Shown: positions 1-6,773 of the stretch, piece after piece
How positions within the stretch are numbered: the first letter of the stretch is position 1
How the letters are laid out: the number at the start of each line of letters is the position of its first letter
Assembly: GCA_964404985.1 (NCBI GenBank)
Contig: CAYOMD010000002.1
Coordinates: 1 to 64,000, forward strand
DNA length: 64,000 nucleotides
From: Hankyongella sp964404985
GTDB lineage: Bacteria > Pseudomonadota > Alphaproteobacteria > Sphingomonadales > Sphingomonadaceae
Reading direction: 5' to 3'
Program-made: the position numbers and the translations under genes
The notes under the pieces: model-generated
What the model saw: only the letters and a program-made list of their open reading frames with translations
Told to the model about the DNA's origin: nothing
Databases searched by the model: none

Positions 1-1
1 A

Positions 2-91
2 GGCGAGCGCAGCTTTGGTGACCGCCCGCGTGGTGATCGCCCGCAAGGCGAGCGCAGCTTTGGTGACCGCCCGCGTGGTGATCGCCCGCAA
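2..91 (+). repeat. 45-bp tandem repeat, two identical copies
   Basis: Bases 2-46 and 47-91 are identical and encode one 15-residue RGD-type unit each. A third unit starts at 92 and diverges after nine bases. More copies may lie before the window. The exact DNA identity, beyond what the protein repeat needs, suggests recent expansion by slippage or recombination. Confidence 0.9.
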
Positions 92-196
92 GGCGAGCGC
101 CCGTTCCGCCAGCCCGGCAAAGCGGCACCGCACCGCACCGGCGGCGGGCCGCGCCCGACCAATCGGGGTCCTGTGCGTTCGCGCGGCGACAGCTGA
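2..196 (+). CDS. C-terminal end of an RGD-rich protein (partial)
   Basis: The reading frame is open from the window edge and ends at TGA 194-196, leaving 64 residues. They consist of two identical 15-residue units rich in Gly, Arg, Asp and Pro (GERSFGDRPRGDRPQ), the start of a third unit, then a basic Gly/Pro/Arg tail. Tails like this are known as disordered RNA-binding extensions of DEAD-box helicases and RluB-type pseudouridine synthases in alphaproteobacteria. The catalytic domain lies outside the window, so the identity is open. A competing ATG-started frame in the same bases is probably a shadow, because the Gly/Arg/Asp pattern is only sensible in this frame. Confidence 0.6.
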   Translation, partial: GERSFGDRPRGDRPQGERSFGDRPRGDRPQGERPFRQPGKAAPHRTGGGPRPTNRGPVRSRGDS

Positions 197-235
197 ACCG
201 AGCGCCTACACCAAAGCATATTGACCGAGACTCAT

Positions 236-275
236 ATCGTCATTCCGGCATTCGCCGGGGTGACGCTTTGGGTGT
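236..275. repeat. short palindromic repeat, CATTCCGGC/GCCGG type
   Basis: The sequence GTCATTCCGGC followed by an inverted GCCGGGGTGAC arm forms an imperfect hairpin. It shares its core with the longer palindrome at 469-628. This is the common REP-like class with an arm of the type CGTCATTCCGGCGAAAGCC. Confidence 0.6.
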
Positions 276-298
276 GCCGATACCTGTGCGAGCGGGAT

Positions 299-435
299 TA
301 GGGTTTGATGACTTTACGCAGAATCAAGACCCTCACCGTTCGTGTCGAGCCATGTCGAGACACATCCAGATTACGCTGGAGCTGCCCCTCGACTGGGCTC
401 GGGGCGAACGGGTTTATGTAAAGTCATCACGCTAT
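299..435. repeat. intergenic repeat family R1, copy 1 (short subtype)
   Basis: This element of about 137 bp has outer inverted ends (TTTGATGACTTTAC and GTAAAGTCATCACGC) and a second, inner inverted pair (CCGTTCG... and ...CGAACGG). Between them lie GTCGAGCCATGTCGAGACAC and CCCCTCGACTGGGCTCGGGG. Close copies occur at 38422-38563 and 53535-53686, with a rearranged copy at 31466-31665. It contains no convincing ORF. The 443-base gap 197-639 holds only this element, its palindromic neighbours and short spacers. Confidence 0.85.
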
Positions 436-468
436 TGATCTGCGTCCGTTTAGAGCAACGGGCTTCAA

Positions 469-628
469 CAGGCTGCTGAAAAACTTGTTTTCTCTCGTCA
501 TCCCGGCGAAAGCCGGGATCTTCAGGTCAAAGGAAACATTGAAAAGATTGCATTATTTCTGCCTGAGATTCCGGCTTTCGCCGGAATGACGAGTTTCTCT
601 GTGCTCCGTGTAGTTTTTTAGCAGCCTG
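469..628. repeat. long palindromic intergenic element downstream of bfr
   Basis: The outer ends CAGGCTGCTGAAAAAC and GTTTTTTAGCAGCCTG are inverted copies. Inside them CTCGTCATCCCGGCGAAAGCC faces an inverted GGCTTTCGCCGGAATGACGAG, so the whole element of about 160 bp can fold into one hairpin. It begins 11 bases past the bfr stop codon and may end its transcript. Confidence 0.8.
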
Positions 629-639
629 CCAGAGCTGGT

Positions 640-1122
640 CTAACCGTCGCTGAGCGGTTCCATCTGGCTTTGCAGGTAGTTCTGCAGGCCGACCTTCTCG
701 ATGAGTGCGATCTGGGTTTCGAGGAAGTCGACATGCTCTTCCTCAGACTCGAGGATGTCCTCAAGCAGCTCACGCGTCACAAAATCCCGCACGCTCTCGG
801 CATGCGCAATCGCATCGCGCAGATCGGGGATAGCGTCATTCTCCAGATCAAGGTCCGCCTGGAGCAGTTCCGGCACGGTCTCGCCGATGCGCAGGCGGTT
901 GAGCGCCTGCAGGTTGGGCAGGCCCTCGAGGAACAGGATGCGCTCGATCAGCCGGTCGGCGTGCTTCATCTCGTCGATCGACTCATGGTACTCATATTTG
1001 CCGAGACGCTTCAGCCCCCAGTTGTCGAGCATGCGGGCATGCAGGAAATACTGGTTGATTGCGGTCAGTTCGTTGCGCAGAATCTTGTTCAGGTGTTCGA
1101 TGACTGCTTTGTCGCCCTGCAT
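640..1122 (-). CDS. bfr: bacterioferritin (iron storage, ferroxidase)
   Basis: The 160-residue product has the usual length and start (MQGDKAVIEHLNK) of heme bacterioferritin, a cytoplasmic 24-subunit shell that oxidises Fe(II) and stores the mineral. The di-iron ligands are all present: E18, E51, H54, E94, E127 and H130, plus Y25. M52, the inter-subunit heme ligand, is also present, which separates it from heme-free ferritins. It lies 69 bases downstream of bfd on the same strand, so the two probably form an iron storage and release unit. The signature alignment is direct and the call is firm. Confidence 0.97.
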   Translation of the reverse strand: MQGDKAVIEHLNKILRNELTAINQYFLHARMLDNWGLKRLGKYEYHESIDEMKHADRLIERILFLEGLPNLQALNRLRIGETVPELLQADLDLENDAIPDLRDAIAHAESVRDFVTRELLEDILESEEEHVDFLETQIALIEKVGLQNYLQSQMEPLSDG

Positions 1123-1191
1123 CGCGTGTCCCCTTGGTGCGGTATGTCGTGGCTCAGGTAACGTGAATGGGCAAGCGGGGCAACACGCCGC

Positions 1192-1392
1192 TTATTCTGC
1201 GGCAATAAGTGCGCCCTGTTTCTCGTAGAACAGTTCCTCGTCGATCAGGTCCTGCGCATAGCATGCACACTGGCCGCATTGCAGGCGGCACCCGAGGTGC
1301 GCGTAAACCGATTCGACCGAGTCTCCGGCGCCGTCACGTGCGGCGGCCCGGACATCCTTTTCCCGCAACTCATTGCAGAAACACACGATCAT
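1192..1392 (-). CDS. bfd: bacterioferritin-associated ferredoxin
   Basis: This is a 66-residue protein starting MIVCFCNELREKDV. The [2Fe-2S] ligands are C4, C6, C39 and C42 (CFC and QCGQC), the Bfd pattern in the BFD/Fer2 domain. Bfd docks on bacterioferritin and reduces the core so that iron can be released. I chose the ATG at 1392 because the frame continues upstream for 27 more residues that do not resemble Bfd and would place the CxC motif far from the N-terminus. It precedes bfr on the same strand. Confidence 0.93.
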   Translation of the reverse strand: MIVCFCNELREKDVRAAARDGAGDSVESVYAHLGCRLQCGQCACYAQDLIDEELFYEKQGALIAAE

Positions 1393-1438
1393 CGTATCGA
1401 TGCATCCTTCATCGCTTATGCGAACCGTTAGCAGTATC

Positions 1439-1467
1439 AATATGGGGTAACTGCGAACGCCTGTCAA
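1439..1467 (-). promoter_or_regulatory. candidate promoter for bfd-bfr
   Basis: On the minus strand, TTGACA (1462-1467) is followed after 17 bases by CATATT (1439-1444), about 47 bases before the bfd start. Spacing and -35 are good; the -10 is poor. I could not identify a clear Fur, Irr or RirA site with confidence. Confidence 0.3.
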
Positions 1468-1556
1468 ATGCATATCTGCGGCAAGTCCCTACTTGTGGCG
1501 TGGCGGCATTCAGGCCAGCCTGTGCACAATCGCAACGGCACGGGACCCCCACCATC

Positions 1557-3908
1557 ATGAAACGTCTGCGCTGGTATCATATCCCACTGGCACTGTTGGC
1601 GCTGGTCCTGATCGCCGTTGTCGCCCTTGTTCTGCACATGATGCTGGCGCTGCGTGCCAGTGCGCCCCGACTTGAGGGGACGATCACGGCGTCTGTCTCC
1701 GCGCCGGTCACGGTTGTGCGGGATAGCGAGGGTGTTCCGACGGTGACGGCAGGCTCACAGGCCGACCTTGCCTACGCAATCGGTTACCTGCACGCGCAGG
1801 AGCGGTTCTTCCAGATGGACCAGCTGCGGCGCGCCGGTGCGGGCGAACTGAGCGAACTGCTCGGCCCGCCGACGCGCGCCATCGACCGCAAGCTGCGCAT
1901 CCATCGCTTCCGCGACCGCGCACGGGCCGAGCTCGCCCGCATGACCCCCTGGGAGCGCGCGGTGCTGGACGCCTATGTCCAGGGCGTCAATACGGGCCTT
2001 AATGCGCTGGGTGCTGCGCCTTTCGAGTACGCCCTTCTGCTGGCAAAGCCTGAGCCTTGGCGGGCAGAGGATAGCCTGCTCACTGCTTATGCCATGTATT
2101 TCAACCTGCAAGGCGTGGAGCCGACGGACGAGCTCCGGGCGCTGGCCTCGGTGCGCAAAGTCGGCGATGCGATGACCGATTTCCTGTTTCCGGCTGGCAG
2201 CGCGCTCGACTCCGCACTGGACGGTAGCGTCCTGCCGGAGCCGCCGATGCCGGCGCGCATCCAGCCAGGCCTTGCCGGGAGTGCGGGGGTGGTGCCGGCA
2301 CAGGATACGACAGAAGCCCCGAACGGTAGCAATGCCTGGGCCGTCGACGGCGCACTCAGCGCCAGCGGCGCGGCCCTGGTCGCCAACGACATGCACCTTG
2401 GCATCAGTACGCCGGGCACCTGGTATCGCGCCCGGATGATTGCGCCCGCCGAGGCCGGTCTGCCAGCGCTTGACATCACCGGCGTCACACTGCCGGGCGC
2501 ACCGTTCGTGGTCGCGGGCAGCAATGGCCATATCGCCTGGGGCTTCACCAACAGCTACATCGACACGTCTGACGCCATCCTGCTGGAGCCGGGGCCGAAC
2601 GGGACCTACAAGACCCCGCAGGGGCTGATGCCACTCCAGACCCGCAAGCTGGAAATCTGCGCGCGCACCGGCTGCGAGCCGTTCCCGGTCGAGGAAACCA
2701 TCTGGGGGCCAGTCATCGCCGAGGACGAGGGCCGCAAGATTGTCATGCGCTGGACCGCCCATGACGCTGGTGCGGTGACACCCGGCGGTATCCTTCGCCT
2801 GATGCGCGCGCAGTCGGTGGATGAAGCCCAGGACCTCGCACACCGCATCGGCATCCCGCAGCAGAACATCGTCATCGGCGACCGCAGCGGTGCGGCGGCC
2901 TGGACGATCATCGGCCAGGTGCCGGCCCGCTATGGCTTCGATGGCCGTCGCCCGACCAGCTGGGCCGATGGCAGCCGGGGCTGGCGCGGCACCCTCGCAC
3001 CCGAGAGCGTCCCGGTGGTGCGCCAGTCCCGGATATGGACGGCCAACACCCGTGTGGTCGGCGGGGACGCCTATGCCAGGCTGGGCTTCGGCGGCTATGA
3101 CAACGGCGCACGAGGTGAGCGCATCCGCAAGCGGCTGCTGCAGAAGAACGGCGACTTCACGCCCGCCGACATGCTGTCAATCCAGCTCGACGTGCAGAGC
3201 GACCGCAACCGCTTCTGGCAGACGCTGATGATCGGTACTCTGCCGAAAGACTCGCCGCTGCGCAGTGCCGTCGAGTCCTGGCAGGGACAGGCGGACCCTG
3301 CCTCCACCGGCTTCCGGCTGATCAACACGTTCCGCTCCAGGACCATCGATCTGATTTACAACGGCTACCTTGGCGCGCCGGAGGAGAGCGAGCGCGGCTC
3401 CCTCGCCACTCGCCAGGCCGAGGGGCCGGTGCGCCGCCTGCTTACCGTGCGCCCCGCCGGGCTGGTGCCACCGGGTTATAAGGACTGGCCGGCCGTCCTG
3501 GTGGCTGCCCTTGAGCAGGTGGACGAGGATGTCGAGAAAGAGGCAGGCGGGGACCTCAAGCGCTACACCTGGGGGGCAATCAACAAGCCGAAGGCGAACC
3601 ACCCCTTGTCCGCGTTTCTGCCGCCGGTCGGCTGGCTCACCGACCCGGCGCCAGTGGCCGTGCCCGGTTCTGGCGGCACGCCCCGTGTTGATAGCCCGCG
3701 CCATGGTGCCAGCGAGCGCTTCTCGGTCTCGCCGGGCCATGAGGCCGACGGCCTGTTCCAGATGCCGGGCGGCCAGTCCGGCTATCCCTGGAGCCCCTAT
3801 TATCTGGCGGGGCACAAGGACTGGCTGATGGGCAATCCGCGACCGTTCCTGCCCGGCGCGCCCAAATGGCGGCTGGAGTTCCGGCCTACCACTCAAACCG
3901 CAGGGTGA
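1557..3908 (+). CDS. penicillin acylase family protein (Ntn hydrolase, S45)
   Basis: The predicted protein has 783 residues and begins MKRLRWYHIPLALLALVL, an N-terminal hydrophobic segment that would export or anchor it. The family is made as a precursor that cleaves itself into alpha and beta chains. The expected new N-terminus, the catalytic serine, is S258 in the block NGSNAWAVDG. VANDMHLG and the oxyanion Asn in GFTNSYID follow as in family members. The substrate could be an acyl-homoserine lactone, a beta-lactam or another amide; sequence alone does not decide. The start at 1557 was preferred over a frame extension to 1209 because the extension overlaps bfd and is low complexity. Its last 23 bases overlap the convergent TonB receptor gene. 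Confidence 0.9.
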   Translation: MKRLRWYHIPLALLALVLIAVVALVLHMMLALRASAPRLEGTITASVSAPVTVVRDSEGVPTVTAGSQADLAYAIGYLHAQERFFQMDQLRRAGAGELSELLGPPTRAIDRKLRIHRFRDRARAELARMTPWERAVLDAYVQGVNTGLNALGAAPFEYALLLAKPEPWRAEDSLLTAYAMYFNLQGVEPTDELRALASVRKVGDAMTDFLFPAGSALDSALDGSVLPEPPMPARIQPGLAGSAGVVPAQDTTEAPNGSNAWAVDGALSASGAALVANDMHLGISTPGTWYRARMIAPAEAGLPALDITGVTLPGAPFVVAGSNGHIAWGFTNSYIDTSDAILLEPGPNGTYKTPQGLMPLQTRKLEICARTGCEPFPVEETIWGPVIAEDEGRKIVMRWTAHDAGAVTPGGILRLMRAQSVDEAQDLAHRIGIPQQNIVIGDRSGAAAWTIIGQVPARYGFDGRRPTSWADGSRGWRGTLAPESVPVVRQSRIWTANTRVVGGDAYARLGFGGYDNGARGERIRKRLLQKNGDFTPADMLSIQLDVQSDRNRFWQTLMIGTLPKDSPLRSAVESWQGQADPASTGFRLINTFRSRTIDLIYNGYLGAPEESERGSLATRQAEGPVRRLLTVRPAGLVPPGYKDWPAVLVAALEQVDEDVEKEAGGDLKRYTWGAINKPKANHPLSAFLPPVGWLTDPAPVAVPGSGGTPRVDSPRHGASERFSVSPGHEADGLFQMPGGQSGYPWSPYYLAGHKDWLMGNPRPFLPGAPKWRLEFRPTTQTAG

Positions 3909-5952
3909 CACGGACATCACGACCGGCAAGCGGCGCAAAGTCCTTCAGGAAGGAGGCATGCCGCCGCGCCGTGACATCGGCGATGTTGTTGGCCGCCAGG
4001 TTCAGGCTGACCCGTGGGTCCTCGGCAAACGGGCGGTAGCTGGCTGAAAGATTGACTACCGTGAAATTGTCGGTCGCGGTCTCGAAGCCGCTGATCCGCC
4101 GCTGCGGCGCGCTATACTCGATCTCGACCCTGCCCTGTGCACGCGCCGCCTTGGCGGTAAGACCCGCCAGCGTGCGGAATGGCGGAATGCGCGGGACCGG
4201 GCCGAGGCCATCCAGCAGTTTGGCGTTCACATAGTCCGCCAGCGCGTCAACCGAGACGGTGACACCCTGAACCTCGGCAAGATCAAGCTCCCCCTCAACT
4301 TCAAGGCCATAGTAGCGGGCATCCGCCTGCAGGAACTGGAAAACCGGCAGGTCATCCTCGATGTCCCCGGTCTGCTGCTCGTAGACAAAGTCGCTGAAGC
4401 GAGTGACGTAGAGCGAGCCCTCAAGGCGGTAGCCCTTGCCGGTTCCGCGCACCACCAGTTCGGCCCCTAGTGCCCGTTCCTTGGTGAAGGTGGGGTCGCC
4501 GATCTCGAACGCCTGGGTACCCGCATGCGGGCCATTCGGCAGCAGTTCCTCAGCCGCCGGTGCACGCACGGTGCGCGACAGATTGACGCCGACCCGCCAG
4601 CCGTCCGCCACCTCATAGCTGCTACCGATCGAGCCGGAGACGCCGTTGTAGCGCCGCGCGACATCCACGGGCGCGCCGCGGAAGTCCTCAACGTCCGAAG
4701 TCACCCGATTATGCTCGTAGCGCAGCGACCCTTCGGCACGCAGCCGCCCGAATCGCAGTTCCTGCAGGCTGAAGAGACTAACCTGTGCGGTCTTGCTTCT
4801 TGGCAGAAACGCTTCCTCTCCCACCACATCGAAGTTGCGCACCAGGAACTGGACCCCGGTCGCACCTTTCCATTCGCCGCCAAACAGGGTGCCTTTCGCC
4901 TGCTCCAGCTCAAGGCGACCTTCCAGTCCTTCATTAAAGAAGCGCGTGCCGACCTCGCCGGTCTCCTCCAGCTCGGCGTGTTCATAGTCCGCATAGCCGA
5001 AGCGCGCGGAGAGCTTCTCGAACAGGCCACCCAGCGCCAGCGTGCCCCGCAGATCGAACCGGGTCTGTTCGGCATCGATACGGACGGCCTCTGCCTCGCC
5101 ACCCGGCTCAAGCGCGAACCGCACCGGTACGCCATAGAGGGTATTGAGCCGGGTTACCGAGACGCCGAAATCACTGTCCTCGCCGATCCAGGCCAGACTG
5201 CCGGCAACCGTCCAGGTGCGCGAGGCGGTATTGGGCAAACGGTCCCGCAAGTCCGCCAGTTCGGCAATTTCGGGGTCACCACTGGCAAGGGCCTGCGCCC
5301 GCAAGTCCTCCGTCAGGATCGGCCCGCCGGTGCGCAAGTCTCCGGTCTCCGCATAGCTGCCGTCCACATGGACGACGAACCCGCGCCCGAGCGGCACATC
5401 CACTAGGCCACTGAAGCTGCCCTCGTCCGCCGCAGACCCGAAACCTCCCAGCAGATCGACATGCAGCGCGTGGTCCGGCAGCGCACGCGGAATGCGCTTT
5501 TCCAGCACGTTGACGACACCGCCGACAGCACTCGACCCATAAACCAGGGCTGCCGGGCCGCGCAGGACCTCGATCCGCTCCGCCAGTTGCGGGCTGATGA
5601 TCACCGCATGGTCAACGCTGGTGTTCGAGACGTCGAACGCGCCGATGCCATCCGTCAGCACCCGGATACGCTCGCCCTGAAAGCCGCGCAGGACCGGGCG
5701 GGAGGCGTTGGGACCAAAGGAGGTCGCCGAGACACCCGGCAGATGTGCCAGAGTTTCACCCAGTGTCGGCCGCAGTGCCTGGTCGAGCGCATCCGCACTC
5801 AGGATCGAGACGCCGGAGAGAATATCAAAGCGCTCCCGCTGATACGGTGCCGAGACGATAATGGTGTCGAGCACAGGCGGCATATCCTGCGCCATGGCAG
5901 GGCTGCCGGTCAGGGCAAGGAGCACGCAGGAGCAGTGAGGCGAGAGACGCAT
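3886..5952 (-). CDS. znuD: TonB-dependent outer-membrane receptor, ZnuD-like
   Basis: The 688-residue protein has a signal peptide (MRLSPHCSCVLLALTGSPAMAQ), a plug domain (about residues 30-140, with VLRGFQGERIRVLTDGI and IEVLRGPAALVYG) and a 22-strand-type barrel ending in an aromatic residue (LRFEW). The C-terminal NNIADVTARRHASFLKDFAPL resembles ZnuD zinc receptors. The upstream ATG at 5970 adds six residues, but the ATG at 5952 has GAAGG seven bases before it and gives a clean signal peptide. The Zur-like palindrome just upstream supports zinc uptake as its role. Family assignment is firm; zinc as substrate is inferred. Confidence 0.88.
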   Translation of the reverse strand: MRLSPHCSCVLLALTGSPAMAQDMPPVLDTIIVSAPYQRERFDILSGVSILSADALDQALRPTLGETLAHLPGVSATSFGPNASRPVLRGFQGERIRVLTDGIGAFDVSNTSVDHAVIISPQLAERIEVLRGPAALVYGSSAVGGVVNVLEKRIPRALPDHALHVDLLGGFGSAADEGSFSGLVDVPLGRGFVVHVDGSYAETGDLRTGGPILTEDLRAQALASGDPEIAELADLRDRLPNTASRTWTVAGSLAWIGEDSDFGVSVTRLNTLYGVPVRFALEPGGEAEAVRIDAEQTRFDLRGTLALGGLFEKLSARFGYADYEHAELEETGEVGTRFFNEGLEGRLELEQAKGTLFGGEWKGATGVQFLVRNFDVVGEEAFLPRSKTAQVSLFSLQELRFGRLRAEGSLRYEHNRVTSDVEDFRGAPVDVARRYNGVSGSIGSSYEVADGWRVGVNLSRTVRAPAAEELLPNGPHAGTQAFEIGDPTFTKERALGAELVVRGTGKGYRLEGSLYVTRFSDFVYEQQTGDIEDDLPVFQFLQADARYYGLEVEGELDLAEVQGVTVSVDALADYVNAKLLDGLGPVPRIPPFRTLAGLTAKAARAQGRVEIEYSAPQRRISGFETATDNFTVVNLSASYRPFAEDPRVSLNLAANNIADVTARRHASFLKDFAPLAGRDVRVTLRFEW

Positions 5953-5965
5953 GAGACAACCTTCA

Positions 5966-5983
5966 GTCATGTGATAACATTAC
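5966..5983 (-). promoter_or_regulatory. putative Zur box upstream of the ZnuD-like receptor
   Basis: On the minus strand the sequence GTAATGTTATCACATGAC is a near-perfect 18-bp dyad, 16 of 18 positions matching GTAATGTTATAACATTAC. It resembles the zinc-uptake-repressor operators known from alphaproteobacteria. It ends 13 bases before the preferred receptor start, where a bound repressor would block transcription. The divergent gene at 6127 might also be affected. Confidence 0.6.
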
Positions 5984-6126
5984 AATATCTTCATGAGGCG
6001 CGCACTGACAAAAGTAAAGATGTGTTCGCACATCTCGGACAGCCACTTCAGACGCCGTGAGCGCGCGTCCGCGCTTGACAACAGGCGCGCACTCGCAGAC
6101 CAGACACGAAACAACGGGAGAGAGCT

Positions 6127-6423
6127 ATGAGCATCGACGGCGCCTGGAATTGCACCACCCAATCCCCCATGGGTGCACAGAAATCTGTCTTTACGATCAC
6201 CACCAACGGCAGCGAATTCACCGGCACCAATATTGGTTCGCTGGGCAGCATGGACGTGGAAAACGGCAAGGTGGACGGCAACACCCTCACCTGGACCATG
6301 CAGATGAGCGTGCCCATGCCGATGACGCTGGACTGCACTGCCACCATCGACGGCGACACCCTGACCGGTTCGGTCAAGGCCGGCATGTTCGGCACCCTCG
6401 AGATGACCGGCACCCGCGCATAA
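6127..6423 (+). CDS. small conserved hypothetical protein, beta-rich
   Basis: The 98-residue protein is preceded by GGGAGAG. It contains alternating short strands: a MSIDGAWNCTTQSPMG start, then TFTG/TLTGS-like turns, DGNTLTW and DGDTLTGSVKAGMFG, ending MTGTRA. The pattern looks like a small beta-barrel or sandwich. It resembles a family of about 100 residues common in sphingomonads and relatives, without known function. It has no signal peptide. It is divergent from the ZnuD-like receptor and is followed by a hairpin terminator. Confidence 0.75.
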   Translation: MSIDGAWNCTTQSPMGAQKSVFTITTNGSEFTGTNIGSLGSMDVENGKVDGNTLTWTMQMSVPMPMTLDCTATIDGDTLTGSVKAGMFGTLEMTGTRA

Positions 6424-6432
6424 CCTCTGGAG

Positions 6433-6467
6433 TTGCACCCTCTGCCGAGCGGGAGAGGGTGCAATTT
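6433..6467 (+). terminator. hairpin terminator after the small hypothetical gene
   Basis: TTGCACCCTCT (6433-6443) and AGAGGGTGCAA (6454-6464) form a perfect 11-bp stem with a 10-base loop, followed by only three T bases. The short T run makes it a moderate intrinsic terminator. It lies 10 bases past the stop codon and could also serve the DUF433 gene from the other strand. Confidence 0.6.
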
Positions 6468-6478
6468 ACGCTGTCAGA

Positions 6479-6679
6479 TTATCGCAGTGGCACAGTACAG
6501 CGTAGCGCCTGTTCGATATCGCCCCGCTCGAGATAGGGGTATTCGTCAAGTAGCTGCTCGGTTGTGCGCCCGGCGGCAATCTGACCGACGATCATGCCGA
6601 CCGTCACGCGCATACCGCGGATGCACGGTTTCCCCCCCATGACTGCTGGCGACAATGTGATCCGATCAAGCTCTTTCAT
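6479..6679 (-). CDS. DUF433 (antitoxin-like) protein, shortened and without toxin partner
   Basis: The 66-residue product reads MKELDRITLSPAVMGGKPCIRGMRVTV, then a helix-turn-helix-like stretch TTEQLLDEYPYLERGDIEQALR. This is the DUF433/VapB-like family, which usually pairs with a PIN-like DUF5615 toxin. Family members usually continue after ALRYAA with about ten more residues; here ALR is followed directly by CTVPLR and a stop, as if a short internal stretch was deleted. No toxin gene follows: 56 bases beyond the stop lies the end of an unrelated gene on the other strand. Confidence 0.75.
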   Translation of the reverse strand: MKELDRITLSPAVMGGKPCIRGMRVTVGMIVGQIAAGRTTEQLLDEYPYLERGDIEQALRCTVPLR

Positions 6680-6773
6680 GTCCGCATTGTAGCGCGCGCG
6701 CCTTCGTTGTGCAAATTTCGACGGTTCGGGCTACCCCCTATGCCGGCCGGGCCGGATCGGCTAGAGCCAGCCC

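Noticed and set aside
2..91. Two 45-bp direct repeats considered as a CRISPR array
   Set aside because: The copies are adjacent with no spacers and encode protein repeats in frame.
15..224. ATG-started 69-residue ORF at the window start
   Set aside because: It is out of frame with the Gly/Arg/Asp repeat reading, which is open from the edge and ends at 196. Its Ala/Arg composition is typical of a shadow frame.
1209..1556. Upstream extension of the penicillin acylase frame
   Set aside because: It overlaps bfd on the other strand and has no signal or domain; the ATG at 1557 gives a normal hydrophobic N-terminus.
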